Shown in pieces: positions 18,670 to 28,182 of a DNA stretch of 64,000 nt. Both the position numbers and the translations under genes were made by a program. Below the pieces are notes generated by a model. It did no database searches. It was not told the origin of the DNA and worked only from the letters and a program-made list of their open reading frames with translations. The stretch covers positions 1,504,001 through 1,568,000 of the forward strand of contig NZ_CP023777.1 of NCBI RefSeq assembly GCF_002557795.1, read 5' to 3'. How positions within the stretch are numbered: the stretch's first letter is position 1; every line of letters begins with the position of its first letter. This stretch comes from Chitinophaga caeni (lineage in GTDB: Bacteria > Bacteroidota > Bacteroidia > Chitinophagales > Chitinophagaceae).

Positions 18670-20205
18670 ATGGCACTACCTAAAGATCCCAGGCAGAAGA
18701 TGATTAACTTCATGTACCTGGTTCTCACGGCGATGCTAGCATTAAACGTATCTGCCGAAATATTAAATGCATTCGATATCGTAAATAATTCTATTTTAAC
18801 TTCTAATAAAGTAGTTGAAGAAAAAAATGATAGGACCTACAAGATTTTTGCTAAACAATTAGCAGATGATCCCGAAAAGGTAGGGCCTTTCAAAAAGAAA
18901 GCGGACAATGTGAAAGTTGCTGCTGATTCAATGTTCAATTACTTGGAAGGGATGAAGTCTGACCTCGTAAGATTAAGTGGTGGTTTGAATGATGAAGGTG
19001 AGTTGAAAAATAAGGGCGAACAAAACGTGGTTTCCCAACTAATGCTTACCGAGAAAAAAGGTTATGAACTTAAATCTAAATTAGAAGCCTTACGCAAAGT
19101 TTTACTTACAAATGTTCCTGCTGATAAATTACAAGAGTTTAGCAGAACATTACCTTTAAACATAGAGTTGCCTAAAGAGGCTTCTAAAGGAATAGAGAAG
19201 AAAGATTGGCCTACTTACCACTTCGCTGATGTACCCGTTATTGCCGGTATCACCTTGTTAAGTAAATTTCAAAATGATATCCGTAACTCTGAAACGATGA
19301 TCGTGGAAGATTTATTAAACCAAGTACACGCGGATGACTTTAAATTTGACCAGTTGAAAGGGTTTGTTTCCCTGAACTCTAAAAATTTAATGTCTGGTCA
19401 GAAAGTTGAAGCACAGATTATGATCGGGGCGTACAGTAGTACAGTTACTCCTGAAATTATCGTAAACGGTGCGCCTATCGATGTGAAAGATGGTATCGGT
19501 ACTTATTCCAGCATCGTTTCTGGTTTAGGTCCTAAGACCATCTCCGGTATCATTCGCCTGCAAGGTCCGAACGGTAAAATGATCGAACAACCTTTCAGCG
19601 AAACATATAATGTAGGCGCTAGTGCAACTTCTATCTCTGCCGATAAAATGAACGTATTCTACATCGGTCTTCAAAACCCGCTAACGATCACAGCCGCAGG
19701 TTATCCTGCCGAAGCGATCAATGCAACGATTACCGATGGCGGAAGCTTACAAAAAACAAGCGCAGGTCACTATATCGCTACCGTGAGAAAGTCAGGTACT
19801 GTTAAAGTGAACGTTACCGCAACACAGAACGGTGAAACTAAATCGATCGCCTCTCAAGAGTTCCGCGTAAAATACATGCCGGATCCTGTATTGAAAGTAG
19901 GTATGTCTAAAGGCCCAAGCATGAAGGCTGCCGACTTTAAAGTACAGCAAGGTTTGAGAGCAGACTTGGAAAACTTCGTATTCGATGGCGTACGTTTCGA
20001 TATCGTTCGTTACACGATGTCTATCGATGCAAAAGGAAGGGATATGGTAGAGGAAACTGCAAGTTCCCCTTACTTTCCACCCAAGTTATCAGGTTCGATT
20101 CGTAGCTTGAAACCGGGTGATTTCGTCTACTTTGATAACATCAGCGTGAAAGGCCCTGATGGCATTGTACGGGATTTACCTTCTGTAACATTTAAGATCA
20201 ATTAA
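18670..20205 (+). CDS. gldM: Gliding motility / T9SS motor protein GldM
   Basis: 511 residues with one N-terminal membrane helix (about 12-30) and a long periplasmic region made of successive helical and beta-sandwich domains. GldM dimers span the periplasm and carry rotation from the GldL ring to GldK/GldN. The N terminus MALPKDPRQKMINFMYLVLT is the family hallmark, with an arginine at 8 and a glutamate at 30 bracketing the helix. It sits between gldL and gldN (23-base gap). Confidence 0.96.
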   Translation: MALPKDPRQKMINFMYLVLTAMLALNVSAEILNAFDIVNNSILTSNKVVEEKNDRTYKIFAKQLADDPEKVGPFKKKADNVKVAADSMFNYLEGMKSDLVRLSGGLNDEGELKNKGEQNVVSQLMLTEKKGYELKSKLEALRKVLLTNVPADKLQEFSRTLPLNIELPKEASKGIEKKDWPTYHFADVPVIAGITLLSKFQNDIRNSETMIVEDLLNQVHADDFKFDQLKGFVSLNSKNLMSGQKVEAQIMIGAYSSTVTPEIIVNGAPIDVKDGIGTYSSIVSGLGPKTISGIIRLQGPNGKMIEQPFSETYNVGASATSISADKMNVFYIGLQNPLTITAAGYPAEAINATITDGGSLQKTSAGHYIATVRKSGTVKVNVTATQNGETKSIASQEFRVKYMPDPVLKVGMSKGPSMKAADFKVQQGLRADLENFVFDGVRFDIVRYTMSIDAKGRDMVEETASSPYFPPKLSGSIRSLKPGDFVYFDNISVKGPDGIVRDLPSVTFKIN

Positions 20206-20228
20206 TCATTTTAAAAAATTACTGGGCT

Positions 20229-21242
20229 ATGCGAGCAGTAATATTCAAAAAATTCACTTGGATCGCGTTAGGGGTTTTCTTCCTAATCGCTGTAGATGCT
20301 GATGCACAAAGAAGGAGAAGGGCTTCTGAAAGCAACAATACCGGTACCAATAACGAAACGGTAACCAACCCTGCTACCGGAAACGAGGTGGCAACACCTC
20401 CGCCCCCTGCAAATGTGCCAGCTACAGCACCGGCTCCTTACCAAGCTGCGGATACTCCCCGCGTGTCTCTCCGCGTGAATGGTATTACTGCGAAAAACGC
20501 GAATAGGGATCGGATACCACTGGAGTATGATCACATCCGTGAAGATGACGAATTTTGGGAGAAAGAGATCTGGCAAGTGATCGATATCCGCGAAAAGATG
20601 AACTTACCTTTCCAATACAACGTGGAAGACGAAAATGGTGTTAACCAATTGTTCATCAACATCCTTCTCAACTCCATTAAGAATAATGAAGTGGAAGCTT
20701 TCAACCCGATCGACGATCGCTTCACTACGACGATGTCTTATCAAGAGATCATGACAAAGTTGACCGGGGAAGAGAAGAATGTAAGGAGTATAGACCCCGT
20801 AACCGGTGAAGAAACCTGGGTGAAAACCCGCGATGAGTTTAACCCGGAAACCATTAAGCAATACAAGATCAGGGAAATATGGGTGTTTGATAAAGAAGCG
20901 TCCGCACTGAAAGTGAGAATCCTTGGAATCGCTCCATTGGTTTCACGCTTGAATGAAGATGGCAGCCTCCGGGGAACCATTCCTTTGTTCTGGGTGTATT
21001 ATCCCGATCTACGTCCTGTTTTGGCTCGTTTCGATGTGTATAACCAAAACAATGATGCTGCTACAATGAGCTGGGAAGACTTGTTCGAAATGCGTTTCTT
21101 TACAAGCTATGTAGTTAAAGAGAAGAATCCGTATAACCGCGAAATTAAAGACTATATTAAAGATGGCGTAATGCGCTTGCTGGAAGGACAGGCGATCAAG
21201 GACCGCATATTTAATAAAGAACAAGATTTCTGGGAATACTAG
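20229..21242 (+). CDS. gldN: Gliding motility / T9SS protein GldN
   Basis: Periplasmic partner of GldK in the outer ring of the type IX machine. 337 residues with a signal peptide ending at DADAQ, then a basic patch (RRRR), a Pro/Ala/Thr-rich linker to about residue 75, and the conserved C-terminal domain. Key stretches are EDDEFWEKEIWQVIDIREKMN, MTKLTGEE, REIWVFDKE and WVYYPDLRPVLARFDVYN. It is the last gene of the operon and is followed by a terminator. Confidence 0.95.
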   Translation: MRAVIFKKFTWIALGVFFLIAVDADAQRRRRASESNNTGTNNETVTNPATGNEVATPPPPANVPATAPAPYQAADTPRVSLRVNGITAKNANRDRIPLEYDHIREDDEFWEKEIWQVIDIREKMNLPFQYNVEDENGVNQLFINILLNSIKNNEVEAFNPIDDRFTTTMSYQEIMTKLTGEEKNVRSIDPVTGEETWVKTRDEFNPETIKQYKIREIWVFDKEASALKVRILGIAPLVSRLNEDGSLRGTIPLFWVYYPDLRPVLARFDVYNQNNDAATMSWEDLFEMRFFTSYVVKEKNPYNREIKDYIKDGVMRLLEGQAIKDRIFNKEQDFWEY

Positions 21243-21264
21243 TCTTTCCCTTGATATAATTAGC

Positions 21265-21300
21265 AACGGTGGTACCAATTTTGGTATCACCGTTTTTTAT
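21265..21300 (+). terminator. Rho-independent terminator of gldKLMN
   Basis: AACGGTGGTACCAA (21265-21278) pairs with TTGGTATCACCGTT (21281-21294) with one G-T pair, and a T-run begins within the right arm. It lies 22 bases after the gldN stop codon. Confidence 0.88.
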
Positions 21301-21421
21301 TTTACTGCTTACCTTGCGCTATCCAAACTTAATATTCCGGTAATATTAGCCTTTTTACCTTCGCTACTGCAATTTATATAGCCCGGGATGGGCGCTCCTA
21401 ACCATAATTTTTTTATTGCAG

Positions 21422-22771
21422 ATGAAAAAAATATTCCTGTCACTTTGCTGGGCTTGCCTCGGCTATGTTAACGTGCACGCACAAGAAAACCACGTTATAT
21501 TAATTAGTATTGACGGTCTTAGACCGGAGTTTTACAAGGATGCTGGTTGGAATATGGTACACCTCCGCCAAGCAATGCAAAACGGCGCCTATTCTGATGG
21601 GGTAGAAGGTGTTTTTCCCACGGTAACTTATCCATCACATACCACGATGATTACCGGGGTAAAACCGCTGCAACACGGTATTTACTACAATACGCCATCG
21701 GAGCCGCTAGGGGTAACCGGGAGATGGAACTGGGAATATGAGAAAATCCAGGTGCCTACAATTTTTAGCGTTGCCAAGGAGAAAGGATTAGTTACGGCTT
21801 CCGTTTTTTGGCCTGTTTCAGTTGGTTCCCCGGCAACATATAACTTACCTGAGTATTGGTATTTACCTAAATCGAAAGGGGAATCGAGGGTGGTATCAAA
21901 AGCGGTTGCAGAGCATACCAACCCCCCGGGCTTATACGAAGAGGTAGAAAACGGCGCTGTGGGGCAGTTAGAAGAAATTGATTTTAATGGGGACTACATC
22001 GGTATGGATGAAAACTTAGCCAGGATTAGCGGTTACCTGGTCAGGAAATACAAGCCGGCTTTCCTGGCGGTACACCTTGTTACTGTAGATCATTTCGAGC
22101 ATGAACAAGGCCGCGACGGTGAAAAGGTACGTGCTGCAATTGCTGGGGTAGATCGCGGTATTAAGACCATTATAGAAGCTGTAGATAAAGCAGGCTTAAC
22201 AAGTACTACAACTTTTATCATTACCGGCGATCACGGGTTTGTTGATATACATACTTCTTTAGCGCCAAATTTACTATTAGCAAAAGCAGGATTGTACGAT
22301 TCAAAAAATGCTAACGGTTGGAAAGCATATTTTCATACTGCCGGGGGATCTGCTTTTTTGCATGTTAAGCATTTAAAGGATTCTGCAACCATAAGAAAGC
22401 AAGTGCTACAGTTATTAAACGCATTACCCAACCGGGAACGCAAATTATTCGTTATAAAGGATCGCGCGGAACTGGATAAAATCGGCGCAGATAAAGATGC
22501 TATCCTAGCATTAGCACCTATTCCCGGCGTTGTTTTTAACACGAAAGCAACCGGGAATTTCAGCAGGGCTGCGAAAGGTGGAACCCATGGCTATTTCCCG
22601 GATTTTAAAGAAATAGAGACAGGCTTTGTTGCTTTTGGAAACCACATTCAGCCCGGCGCGGTAATTCCGAAGATGGGTTTAGTAGATATTGCCCCGATTA
22701 TTTCTGAATTACTTCATTTAAACATGCCCCAGGGAGATGGTATGTTATACCCGGGCCTTTTAAAGAAATAG
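21422..22771 (+). CDS. Ectonucleotide pyrophosphatase/phosphodiesterase (type I phosphodiesterase family)
   Basis: 449 residues from the ATG at 21422 (a TTG two codons earlier is unlikely). A signal peptide ends near VHAQEN, so the protein is exported. Alkaline-phosphatase-superfamily signatures are ILISIDGLRPEFY (metal aspartate), FPTVTYPSHTTMITG (nucleophile threonine in VTY), VDHFEHEQG, ITGDHGFVD and GGTHGYFPD. The family hydrolyses phosphodiester or pyrophosphate bonds of nucleotides or lipids outside the cell; the exact substrate is unknown. It is probably transcribed alone: gldN ends in a terminator and uvrC is convergent. Confidence 0.88.
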   Translation: MKKIFLSLCWACLGYVNVHAQENHVILISIDGLRPEFYKDAGWNMVHLRQAMQNGAYSDGVEGVFPTVTYPSHTTMITGVKPLQHGIYYNTPSEPLGVTGRWNWEYEKIQVPTIFSVAKEKGLVTASVFWPVSVGSPATYNLPEYWYLPKSKGESRVVSKAVAEHTNPPGLYEEVENGAVGQLEEIDFNGDYIGMDENLARISGYLVRKYKPAFLAVHLVTVDHFEHEQGRDGEKVRAAIAGVDRGIKTIIEAVDKAGLTSTTTFIITGDHGFVDIHTSLAPNLLLAKAGLYDSKNANGWKAYFHTAGGSAFLHVKHLKDSATIRKQVLQLLNALPNRERKLFVIKDRAELDKIGADKDAILALAPIPGVVFNTKATGNFSRAAKGGTHGYFPDFKEIETGFVAFGNHIQPGAVIPKMGLVDIAPIISELLHLNMPQGDGMLYPGLLKK

Positions 22772-23195
22772 GACTTTTCAGTAGAGAGAAAATTTTAGTC
22801 ACTAGCGATATTTAATTAGTAACTAGTTAAAAAAACGCATTGTTCACATGTTTTTTGATGTCTTTATAAAATATTGATATGCAGTTTGTTGTGTTGAGAC
22901 TCCAGTTGTCTGATCAGAAAAAAATATTCCTGATAACAAACGCTTAACAAAATTTAAGAACATGCTTTATATCTTAGGGTTAGTAAATGCTGATTTATAA
23001 ATTCCTTGTAATAATATACAGGAACTACCTAAATCACATCTGCAATAACTAGCTTTTTGTCTTTATCACTCGAAGCGGCATATTGTATAATCGTAAGATT
23101 AGGCTAGCTGAAAAGTATACATGACAAAGACGGGTTAAATCTTAATTAAAAAAATGGTTAACTTGAAGGGCCCGATTTTCTAGTCGGGCTCTCTT
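22772..23195. other. AT-rich intergenic region between convergent genes
   Basis: 424 bases between two convergent genes. There are no open frames of note and no tRNA-like fold. A small imperfect hairpin (23002-23024, TTCCTTGTA with TACAGGAA) and the hairpin at 23168-23191 are the only structures seen. Confidence 0.6.
23168..23191. terminator. Hairpin between convergent transcripts, possible terminator
   Basis: GCCCGA pairs with TCGGGC around an 8-base loop, extended by a G-C and a G-T pair. On the plus strand a pyrimidine-rich tract with four T follows; on the minus strand a T-run comes only about 15 bases later. It may terminate the phosphodiesterase transcript, uvrC, or both; the assignment is weak. 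Confidence 0.4.
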
Positions 23196-25007
23196 TTATT
23201 GCGATTGCCCGTGAAAATGTTCCCAAACCAGCTTGGCTTTTGATGGCCCGATCTCCTGGCTTATGTTCTCAAAACTTTGTTCCTTGACCTTGTTGACTGA
23301 GCGGAAGGTTTTTAATAACTGCGTCGCGGTATTTTTACCGATCCCCTTAATGCTTTCAAGTTCATTCTTAAATGTCCCTTTACTTCTTTTTTGCCGGTGA
23401 AATGTAATCCCGAAACGGTGAACTTCATCCCTAATCCGCCTGATTAGTTTCAAACTCTCGCTATCAAATGGTAGTTTAATGCTTTCCTTGTCGCCCGGGA
23501 AAAAGATTTCCTCTTCATTCTTGGCCAAGCCGATGACGGTCATGCTACCAACAAGACCGAGATCGCGGATGCTTTGCATGGCCGCGCCCAATTGACCTTT
23601 TCCCCCATCTATGATTACCAATTGCGGCAATGGTTGCTGCTCTGCCAAAAGCCTACTGTAGCGCCTGCGTACTACTTCGGTCATCGACGCGAAATCATTA
23701 ATGCCTTCTACCGTTTTAATATTGAAATGCCTGTAATCCTTTTTGCTGGCGACCCCATCTTTAAATACTACGCAGGCCGAAACGGGGTAGCTTCCCTGGA
23801 AGTTCGAGTTATCGAAACATTCTATATGGGTGGGCAGGGCTGCCAGTTCCAAGTCGGCCTGTAATTGATATAATACTTTCTTTTTCTCGCTATCGCTTTT
23901 CCCTTCCAGGTGCAGGATCTTCTTCCTTCTCAATTCCTCTTTAAAATAATTCACATTCTTTTGCGAAAGTTCTAAGAGCTTCTTCTTATCACCTCCCCTC
24001 GGTACGGTTATTTCTACCTGTTCTTCCGGGTACCCGATGGGGAACGGTACAACTATTTCGCGCGAGTGGCTGTTAAATGCATCCCTGAGGTAACCTATGG
24101 CATAGGTTAACACTTCTTCATCTGTTTCTTCCAATTTCTTCTCCAGCGTCACTGTTTTCGTATCTGAGATTGTGCCGTGTAATACCCGCAAGTAATTGAC
24201 ATAAGCATGTTCGCCATCAGTTAGAATGCTAAACACATCTATATGCCCAACCCGGGTATTTACAATAGTGGATTTGGATTGATATTCTTGTAAGCTATCA
24301 ATCTTTTTTCTCATGATCTCCGCTTTTTCAAATTCCAGGTTTTGCGCATGTTCCTGCATTCGTGATTTGAACATTTGCAATACCGGTGATAGGTTACCCT
24401 TCAAGATATCTTTTACCTGTTTGAGGTGATCGCGGTAATCTTCTTCAGATTGGAGGCCTTCACATGGCCCCTTGCAGTTTCCCAGGTGATATTCCAGGCA
24501 AACTTTGAACTTACCTTTGCGAATATTTTGTTGGCTTAAGTTCAGGCTGCACGTACGAAGCGGGATATTGTATTTAATCACTTCCAATAACTCCCTTACT
24601 TTCTGTACAGACGTATATGGACCCAGGTATTCGGAACCGTCCTTGATGACACGCCGCGTCAGGAAGACCCTGGGGAAAGGTTCGTGCTTTATGACGATGA
24701 AAGGATACGTTTTATCATCCTTTAAGTCGATATTATATTTGGGGCGGAATTGTTTAATTAATGAATTTTCCAGGAGGAAGGCATCTTGTTCTGAATCCAC
24801 TATCGTGAACTCGATCCTGTCGATACTTTCAACTAATTTCCTGGTTTTGAAATTATCGTGGTGTTTAACAAAGTATGAACTGACCCTTTTGCGAAGATTT
24901 TTTGCTTTCCCTACATACAACAGTTCTCCATCCTCACCGTAATATTTATAAATCCCGGCATGGCTGGGAATAGTATGTGCAAGCTGTTGAAAAGCATTAC
25001 TTGTCAT
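23196..25007 (-). CDS. uvrC: Excinuclease ABC subunit C
   Basis: 603-residue nuclease subunit of nucleotide excision repair that cuts on both sides of a lesion after UvrAB loading. The GIY-YIG nuclease domain has GIY at 18-20 and LYVGKAKNLRKRV from 30. A cysteine-bearing stretch (CSLNLS, VCLEYHLGNCKGPCEG) lies near 155-185, and a UVR helix pair near 205-240. The C-terminal RNase H-like endonuclease follows (ECFDNSNFQGS, VIIDGGKGQL), then helix-hairpin-helix motifs near 545-600 (SIKGIGKNTA). The start codon lies 8 bases after the stop of the upstream lipoprotein gene, so the two are co-transcribed. Confidence 0.96.
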   Translation of the reverse strand: MTSNAFQQLAHTIPSHAGIYKYYGEDGELLYVGKAKNLRKRVSSYFVKHHDNFKTRKLVESIDRIEFTIVDSEQDAFLLENSLIKQFRPKYNIDLKDDKTYPFIVIKHEPFPRVFLTRRVIKDGSEYLGPYTSVQKVRELLEVIKYNIPLRTCSLNLSQQNIRKGKFKVCLEYHLGNCKGPCEGLQSEEDYRDHLKQVKDILKGNLSPVLQMFKSRMQEHAQNLEFEKAEIMRKKIDSLQEYQSKSTIVNTRVGHIDVFSILTDGEHAYVNYLRVLHGTISDTKTVTLEKKLEETDEEVLTYAIGYLRDAFNSHSREIVVPFPIGYPEEQVEITVPRGGDKKKLLELSQKNVNYFKEELRRKKILHLEGKSDSEKKKVLYQLQADLELAALPTHIECFDNSNFQGSYPVSACVVFKDGVASKKDYRHFNIKTVEGINDFASMTEVVRRRYSRLLAEQQPLPQLVIIDGGKGQLGAAMQSIRDLGLVGSMTVIGLAKNEEEIFFPGDKESIKLPFDSESLKLIRRIRDEVHRFGITFHRQKRSKGTFKNELESIKGIGKNTATQLLKTFRSVNKVKEQSFENISQEIGPSKAKLVWEHFHGQSQ

Positions 25008-25015
25008 ATTTTTTC

Positions 25016-25588
25016 CTATTGAAACTGTACCAAGACATTCATCTCGGATGGGTTCATAAACAAAACTTTCTGCGTAATATAAATTCGAACAACCTTGTTT
25101 CTTTCGTAGAACAAAGATTGATTGTACTCGTAAATTAAATTCTTGATAGAGGAAACAACCTTTACGGAACGAAAATTTCCGGAACTATCAACTTCCAGCA
25201 TTATTTCCTTCGGACGGCTTTGCTTGCCTTTTGCCAAGTAAATAAAAGTCGAATCCCCGGTAATGTTGTTAACAATTTCGTTGCTGCTGTATTGCCCGTT
25301 TAATGAAGGTTTCGTTATATCAGCATCTATGAAAGATTTAAACAGGTATTCCAAGGTGGCGCTATCGGAACTTCGGCGTTGCATCCGCACGGTGTCTGAT
25401 CTGCCATTGAACGAAACAGATTCGCGCATCGATAAATCGGCTGCCTGCAAACGTTTTTTCTCCGCGGCAATCATTTTTTTTAATGACTTATATGGTGATG
25501 CGGTGTCATTGTCCACATTTAAAACCGACTTGCAAGCCATTGCAGCCATACATAAAAATAGTACTGCCAATCCTGGAATAGATCTCAT
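25016..25588 (-). CDS. Putative lipoprotein of unknown function
   Basis: 190 residues starting with a lipoprotein signal peptide (MRSIPGLAVLFLCMAAMAC, lipobox cysteine at 19). The rest has no recognised domain; the second half is rich in beta-type segments (FRSVKVVSSIKNLIYEYN, VVRIYITQKVLFM). It looks like a periplasmic or outer-membrane-anchored small domain. It is directly upstream of uvrC on the same strand with an 8-base gap. That implies co-transcription but not a shared function. Confidence 0.7.
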   Translation of the reverse strand: MRSIPGLAVLFLCMAAMACKSVLNVDNDTASPYKSLKKMIAAEKKRLQAADLSMRESVSFNGRSDTVRMQRRSSDSATLEYLFKSFIDADITKPSLNGQYSSNEIVNNITGDSTFIYLAKGKQSRPKEIMLEVDSSGNFRSVKVVSSIKNLIYEYNQSLFYERNKVVRIYITQKVLFMNPSEMNVLVQFQ

Positions 25589-25623
25589 GCAACAAAATTA
25601 CATCATCGGGGGATAAATAAATA

Positions 25624-25645
25624 ATGCGCTGTGAAAACAGCGCAT
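25624..25645. repeat. Perfect 9-bp inverted repeat with 4-base loop
   Basis: ATGCGCTGT at 25624-25632 and ACAGCGCAT at 25637-25645 enclose GAAA. It lies 36 bases upstream of the lipoprotein-uvrC start codon (minus strand). No T-run follows on either strand, so it is a poor terminator; it could be a leader hairpin or a binding site. Confidence 0.7.
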
Positions 25646-25794
25646 CTGATGCATGAGCAAATCTGTCGAGAGCACTAAAAAAATTATCCCGGATTAAAAG
25701 GAAAAAATATTTTTATGGATGAAGGAACTTGCTCTACACTTGCTTTTGTAAGGGTTAAACGGGCGTTGATCGGCAAATGTTACAGCTGGGTCAA

Positions 25795-25823
25795 TAAAAA
25801 AGCCTCCCCGTAGGAAGGCTTTA
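25795..25823 (-). terminator. Rho-independent terminator of gpmI
   Basis: On the minus strand AAAGCCTTCC and GGAGGCTTT form a stem around a short loop and run into TTTTT. It begins 24 bases after the gpmI stop codon. Confidence 0.8.
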
Positions 25824-25846
25824 ACATATTGTTAATCGGGAGCGAT

Positions 25847-27370
25847 TTATATCAATGTTTCCCCGGTCATCTCTGCGGGAATTGGTAATTCCATGTATTT
25901 CAAGATAGTTGGCGCAACATCTCCCAATTTCCCGTCCTTCAGAGTTCCCTGAAAATCTTTGCTGATTACGAAGAATGGTACCAAGTTAAGGGAATGTGCC
26001 GTGTTTGGAGATCCATCATCATTTACCATGTAATCCGCATTACCATGATCCGCCGTCAGGAATACGGTGTAATCATTTTCCAAGGCCGCTGTAACTACCC
26101 TCTGAACACAATGGTCAACGGTTTCTACTGCTTTGATTACTGCCGGCCAAACACCGGTGTGCCCCACCATGTCTGCATTGGCAAAGTTGAGACAGATGAA
26201 ATCGGCGGTTTTATTATTAATTTCCGGAACGAGGGCATCGGTCAATTCATTAGCGCTCATTTCCGGCTTTAAATCATATGTAGCCACCTTTGGAGAAGGT
26301 ACCAAGATTCTTTTTTCGCCATCGAATTCTTTCTCGCGACCACCGGAGAAGAAGAATGAAACATGCGGATATTTCTCGGTTTCGGCAATCCTGATCTGGG
26401 TTTTCCCATCTTTAGCTAATACTTCCCCGATCGTATTTTTAAGATCGTCGTTCTCGAATAATACAGAAATGCCTTTATACTTGTGATCGTACACCGTCAT
26501 AGTTGTATAATGCAAGCTTAAGGGTTGCATTCCATAATCAGGGTATGCCTGTTGTGTAAGCACTTCGGTAATTTCGCGGCAGCGGTCGGTCCTGAAGTTA
26601 AAGCAGATCACTGCATCGCCATCCTGGATCGTTGCCAAGGGTTTTTGATCGTCGCCAACATGGATGATGGGCTTGATAAATTCATCGGTAATGCCTTCCG
26701 CATAAGAAGCTTTGATCGCGGCATCCAGGTTTTGGGACGGGGTGCCGGCGCCTTTAACCAAGGCATCGTAAGCCAATTTTACCCTTTCCCAACGTTTGTC
26801 ACGATCCATCGCGTAATACCTGCCCGTTATGCTGGCAATCTGTCCAACGGATTGATCCAGGTGTTGTTGTAATTCATTTATAAAGCCTAAGCCGCTTTTG
26901 GGGTCGGTGTCGCGCCCATCGGTGAAGGCATGGATGTAGACTTTGCTAAGACCATTATCCTTGGCTAGGCTTACGAGGGCTTTCAGGTGATTAATATGGG
27001 AATGCACGCCGCCATTACTCACGAGGCCGATAAAATGTAAAGCCTTATCATTGCTTTTGGCGTAATTAAAAGTATCTAGTAATACCGTGTTTTTAGCTAA
27101 TATTCCATCCCTGATGGCAACATTGACCCTTTGAAGTTCCTGGTATACAATGCGCCCAGCTCCCAGGTTTAAGTGTCCAACTTCGGAATTCCCCATTTGA
27201 CCGTTTGGCAAACCTACGGCTTCGCCACAAGTTACCAGGGTGCTATGAGGGTATTGATGGTAAAGGCTGCTTACGAAAGGTGTTTTAGCATGTGCAATCG
27301 CATCCGCGGTAGGAACTTTTCCAAGTCCCCAACCATCCATAATGATTAAAATGGCTCTTTTCTGTTTCAT
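25847..27370 (-). CDS. gpmI: 2,3-bisphosphoglycerate-independent phosphoglycerate mutase
   Basis: 507 residues, the normal length of the manganese-dependent enzyme that interconverts 3- and 2-phosphoglycerate in glycolysis. Metal ligand aspartate D12 lies in IIMDGWGLG, and the catalytic serine S62 in MGNSEVGHLNLGAGRIVYQE. HAFTDGRDTDP and GRYYAMDRDKRWERV bind substrate. The C-terminal metal site includes FICLNFANADMVGHTG and FLTADHGNAD. Transcribed alone on the minus strand, with a terminator behind it. Confidence 0.97.
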   Translation of the reverse strand: MKQKRAILIIMDGWGLGKVPTADAIAHAKTPFVSSLYHQYPHSTLVTCGEAVGLPNGQMGNSEVGHLNLGAGRIVYQELQRVNVAIRDGILAKNTVLLDTFNYAKSNDKALHFIGLVSNGGVHSHINHLKALVSLAKDNGLSKVYIHAFTDGRDTDPKSGLGFINELQQHLDQSVGQIASITGRYYAMDRDKRWERVKLAYDALVKGAGTPSQNLDAAIKASYAEGITDEFIKPIIHVGDDQKPLATIQDGDAVICFNFRTDRCREITEVLTQQAYPDYGMQPLSLHYTTMTVYDHKYKGISVLFENDDLKNTIGEVLAKDGKTQIRIAETEKYPHVSFFFSGGREKEFDGEKRILVPSPKVATYDLKPEMSANELTDALVPEINNKTADFICLNFANADMVGHTGVWPAVIKAVETVDHCVQRVVTAALENDYTVFLTADHGNADYMVNDDGSPNTAHSLNLVPFFVISKDFQGTLKDGKLGDVAPTILKYMELPIPAEMTGETLI

Positions 27371-27639
27371 ACAATACCCGGTTTTATTTAATTCTAAAAT
27401 GAGGTTGTGAAATTAAATTAATTCCCGCGCAATTTTAATTTTTTTAAAAAAGCTAGCCACAATGCCTAATTATTGCAGTTGAACGTTAAGTAATTATTAT
27501 ATATTAAATTAAAATCATAATTTGTGGCTTAAGTTCCATAGCACGATTGTGGGATTTCCTTGTCTATCAATAGTTTGGCATAGTTTTAGCGCCAATTATA
27601 ACCGGTAAAAAGTATATTGATTATATTAAACAAAGGACA

Positions 27640-28044
27640 ATGAAAAAGTTAATGTTTGTGCTGGGTACCCTAGTGCTCGGTGCACTGTTAACTGCTTTCG
27701 CGGTCTCGGGTCCAGGCCCATTTGATGATGTGGTGAAAGCACTTAAACAGGGCGATACTAATGGATTGTCCCGTTATCTCGATAATAATGTTGAGATTAA
27801 CGTTACAGGAAAATCCGATTCGTACAGCAAAGCACAAGCTGAAATTATTTTAAAAGATTTCTTCGGCAAAAATTCAGTAAAAACTTTTGAGATTATTCAC
27901 AAAGGTGAAGCGAGTAACGGTAGCTCACAATTCGGAGTTGGGAACATGGTTACTACCAGCGGCACTAAATACCGCACCACCTTCCGATTGAAGAAGAAAG
28001 GTAATACCTTTGTACTCACGGAGTTAAGGTTTGATAATAAATAG
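27640..28044 (+). CDS. DUF4783 domain exported protein
   Basis: 134 residues with an N-terminal signal peptide (about 1-23). The mature part matches DUF4783: a compact alpha/beta domain of the NTF2-like kind (FDDVVKALKQGDTNGLSRYLD, KAQAEIILKDFF, FEIIHKGEAS, YRTTFRLKKKGNTFVLTELR). The family occurs in Bacteroidota, often ahead of nadC, as here. The NTF2-like shape is inference from the pattern of a helical start and curved beta strands; function is unknown. It is separated from nadC by its own terminator. Confidence 0.75.
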   Translation: MKKLMFVLGTLVLGALLTAFAVSGPGPFDDVVKALKQGDTNGLSRYLDNNVEINVTGKSDSYSKAQAEIILKDFFGKNSVKTFEIIHKGEASNGSSQFGVGNMVTTSGTKYRTTFRLKKKGNTFVLTELRFDNK

Positions 28045-28070
28045 CCTTAGGGCTGATGAATAATTTCTTT

Positions 28071-28107
28071 AAAAGTCCCGGTTAGTTCTATAACCGGGAC
28101 TTTTTTA
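28071..28107 (+). terminator. Rho-independent terminator after the DUF4783 gene
   Basis: AAAAGTCCCGGTTA pairs perfectly with TAACCGGGACTTTT across a 6-base loop and continues into a T-run. Confidence 0.92.
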
Positions 28108-28182
28108 TGCGCCGATAGGTCATTTTCAATGGAATTCTCAATTCTCCATCCTAATTTTACCACTCATTAAACAAATGAATGT

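Noticed and set aside
22772..23195. tRNA or small structured RNA gene
   Set aside because: No cloverleaf pattern; only weak hairpins in an AT-rich stretch between convergent genes.
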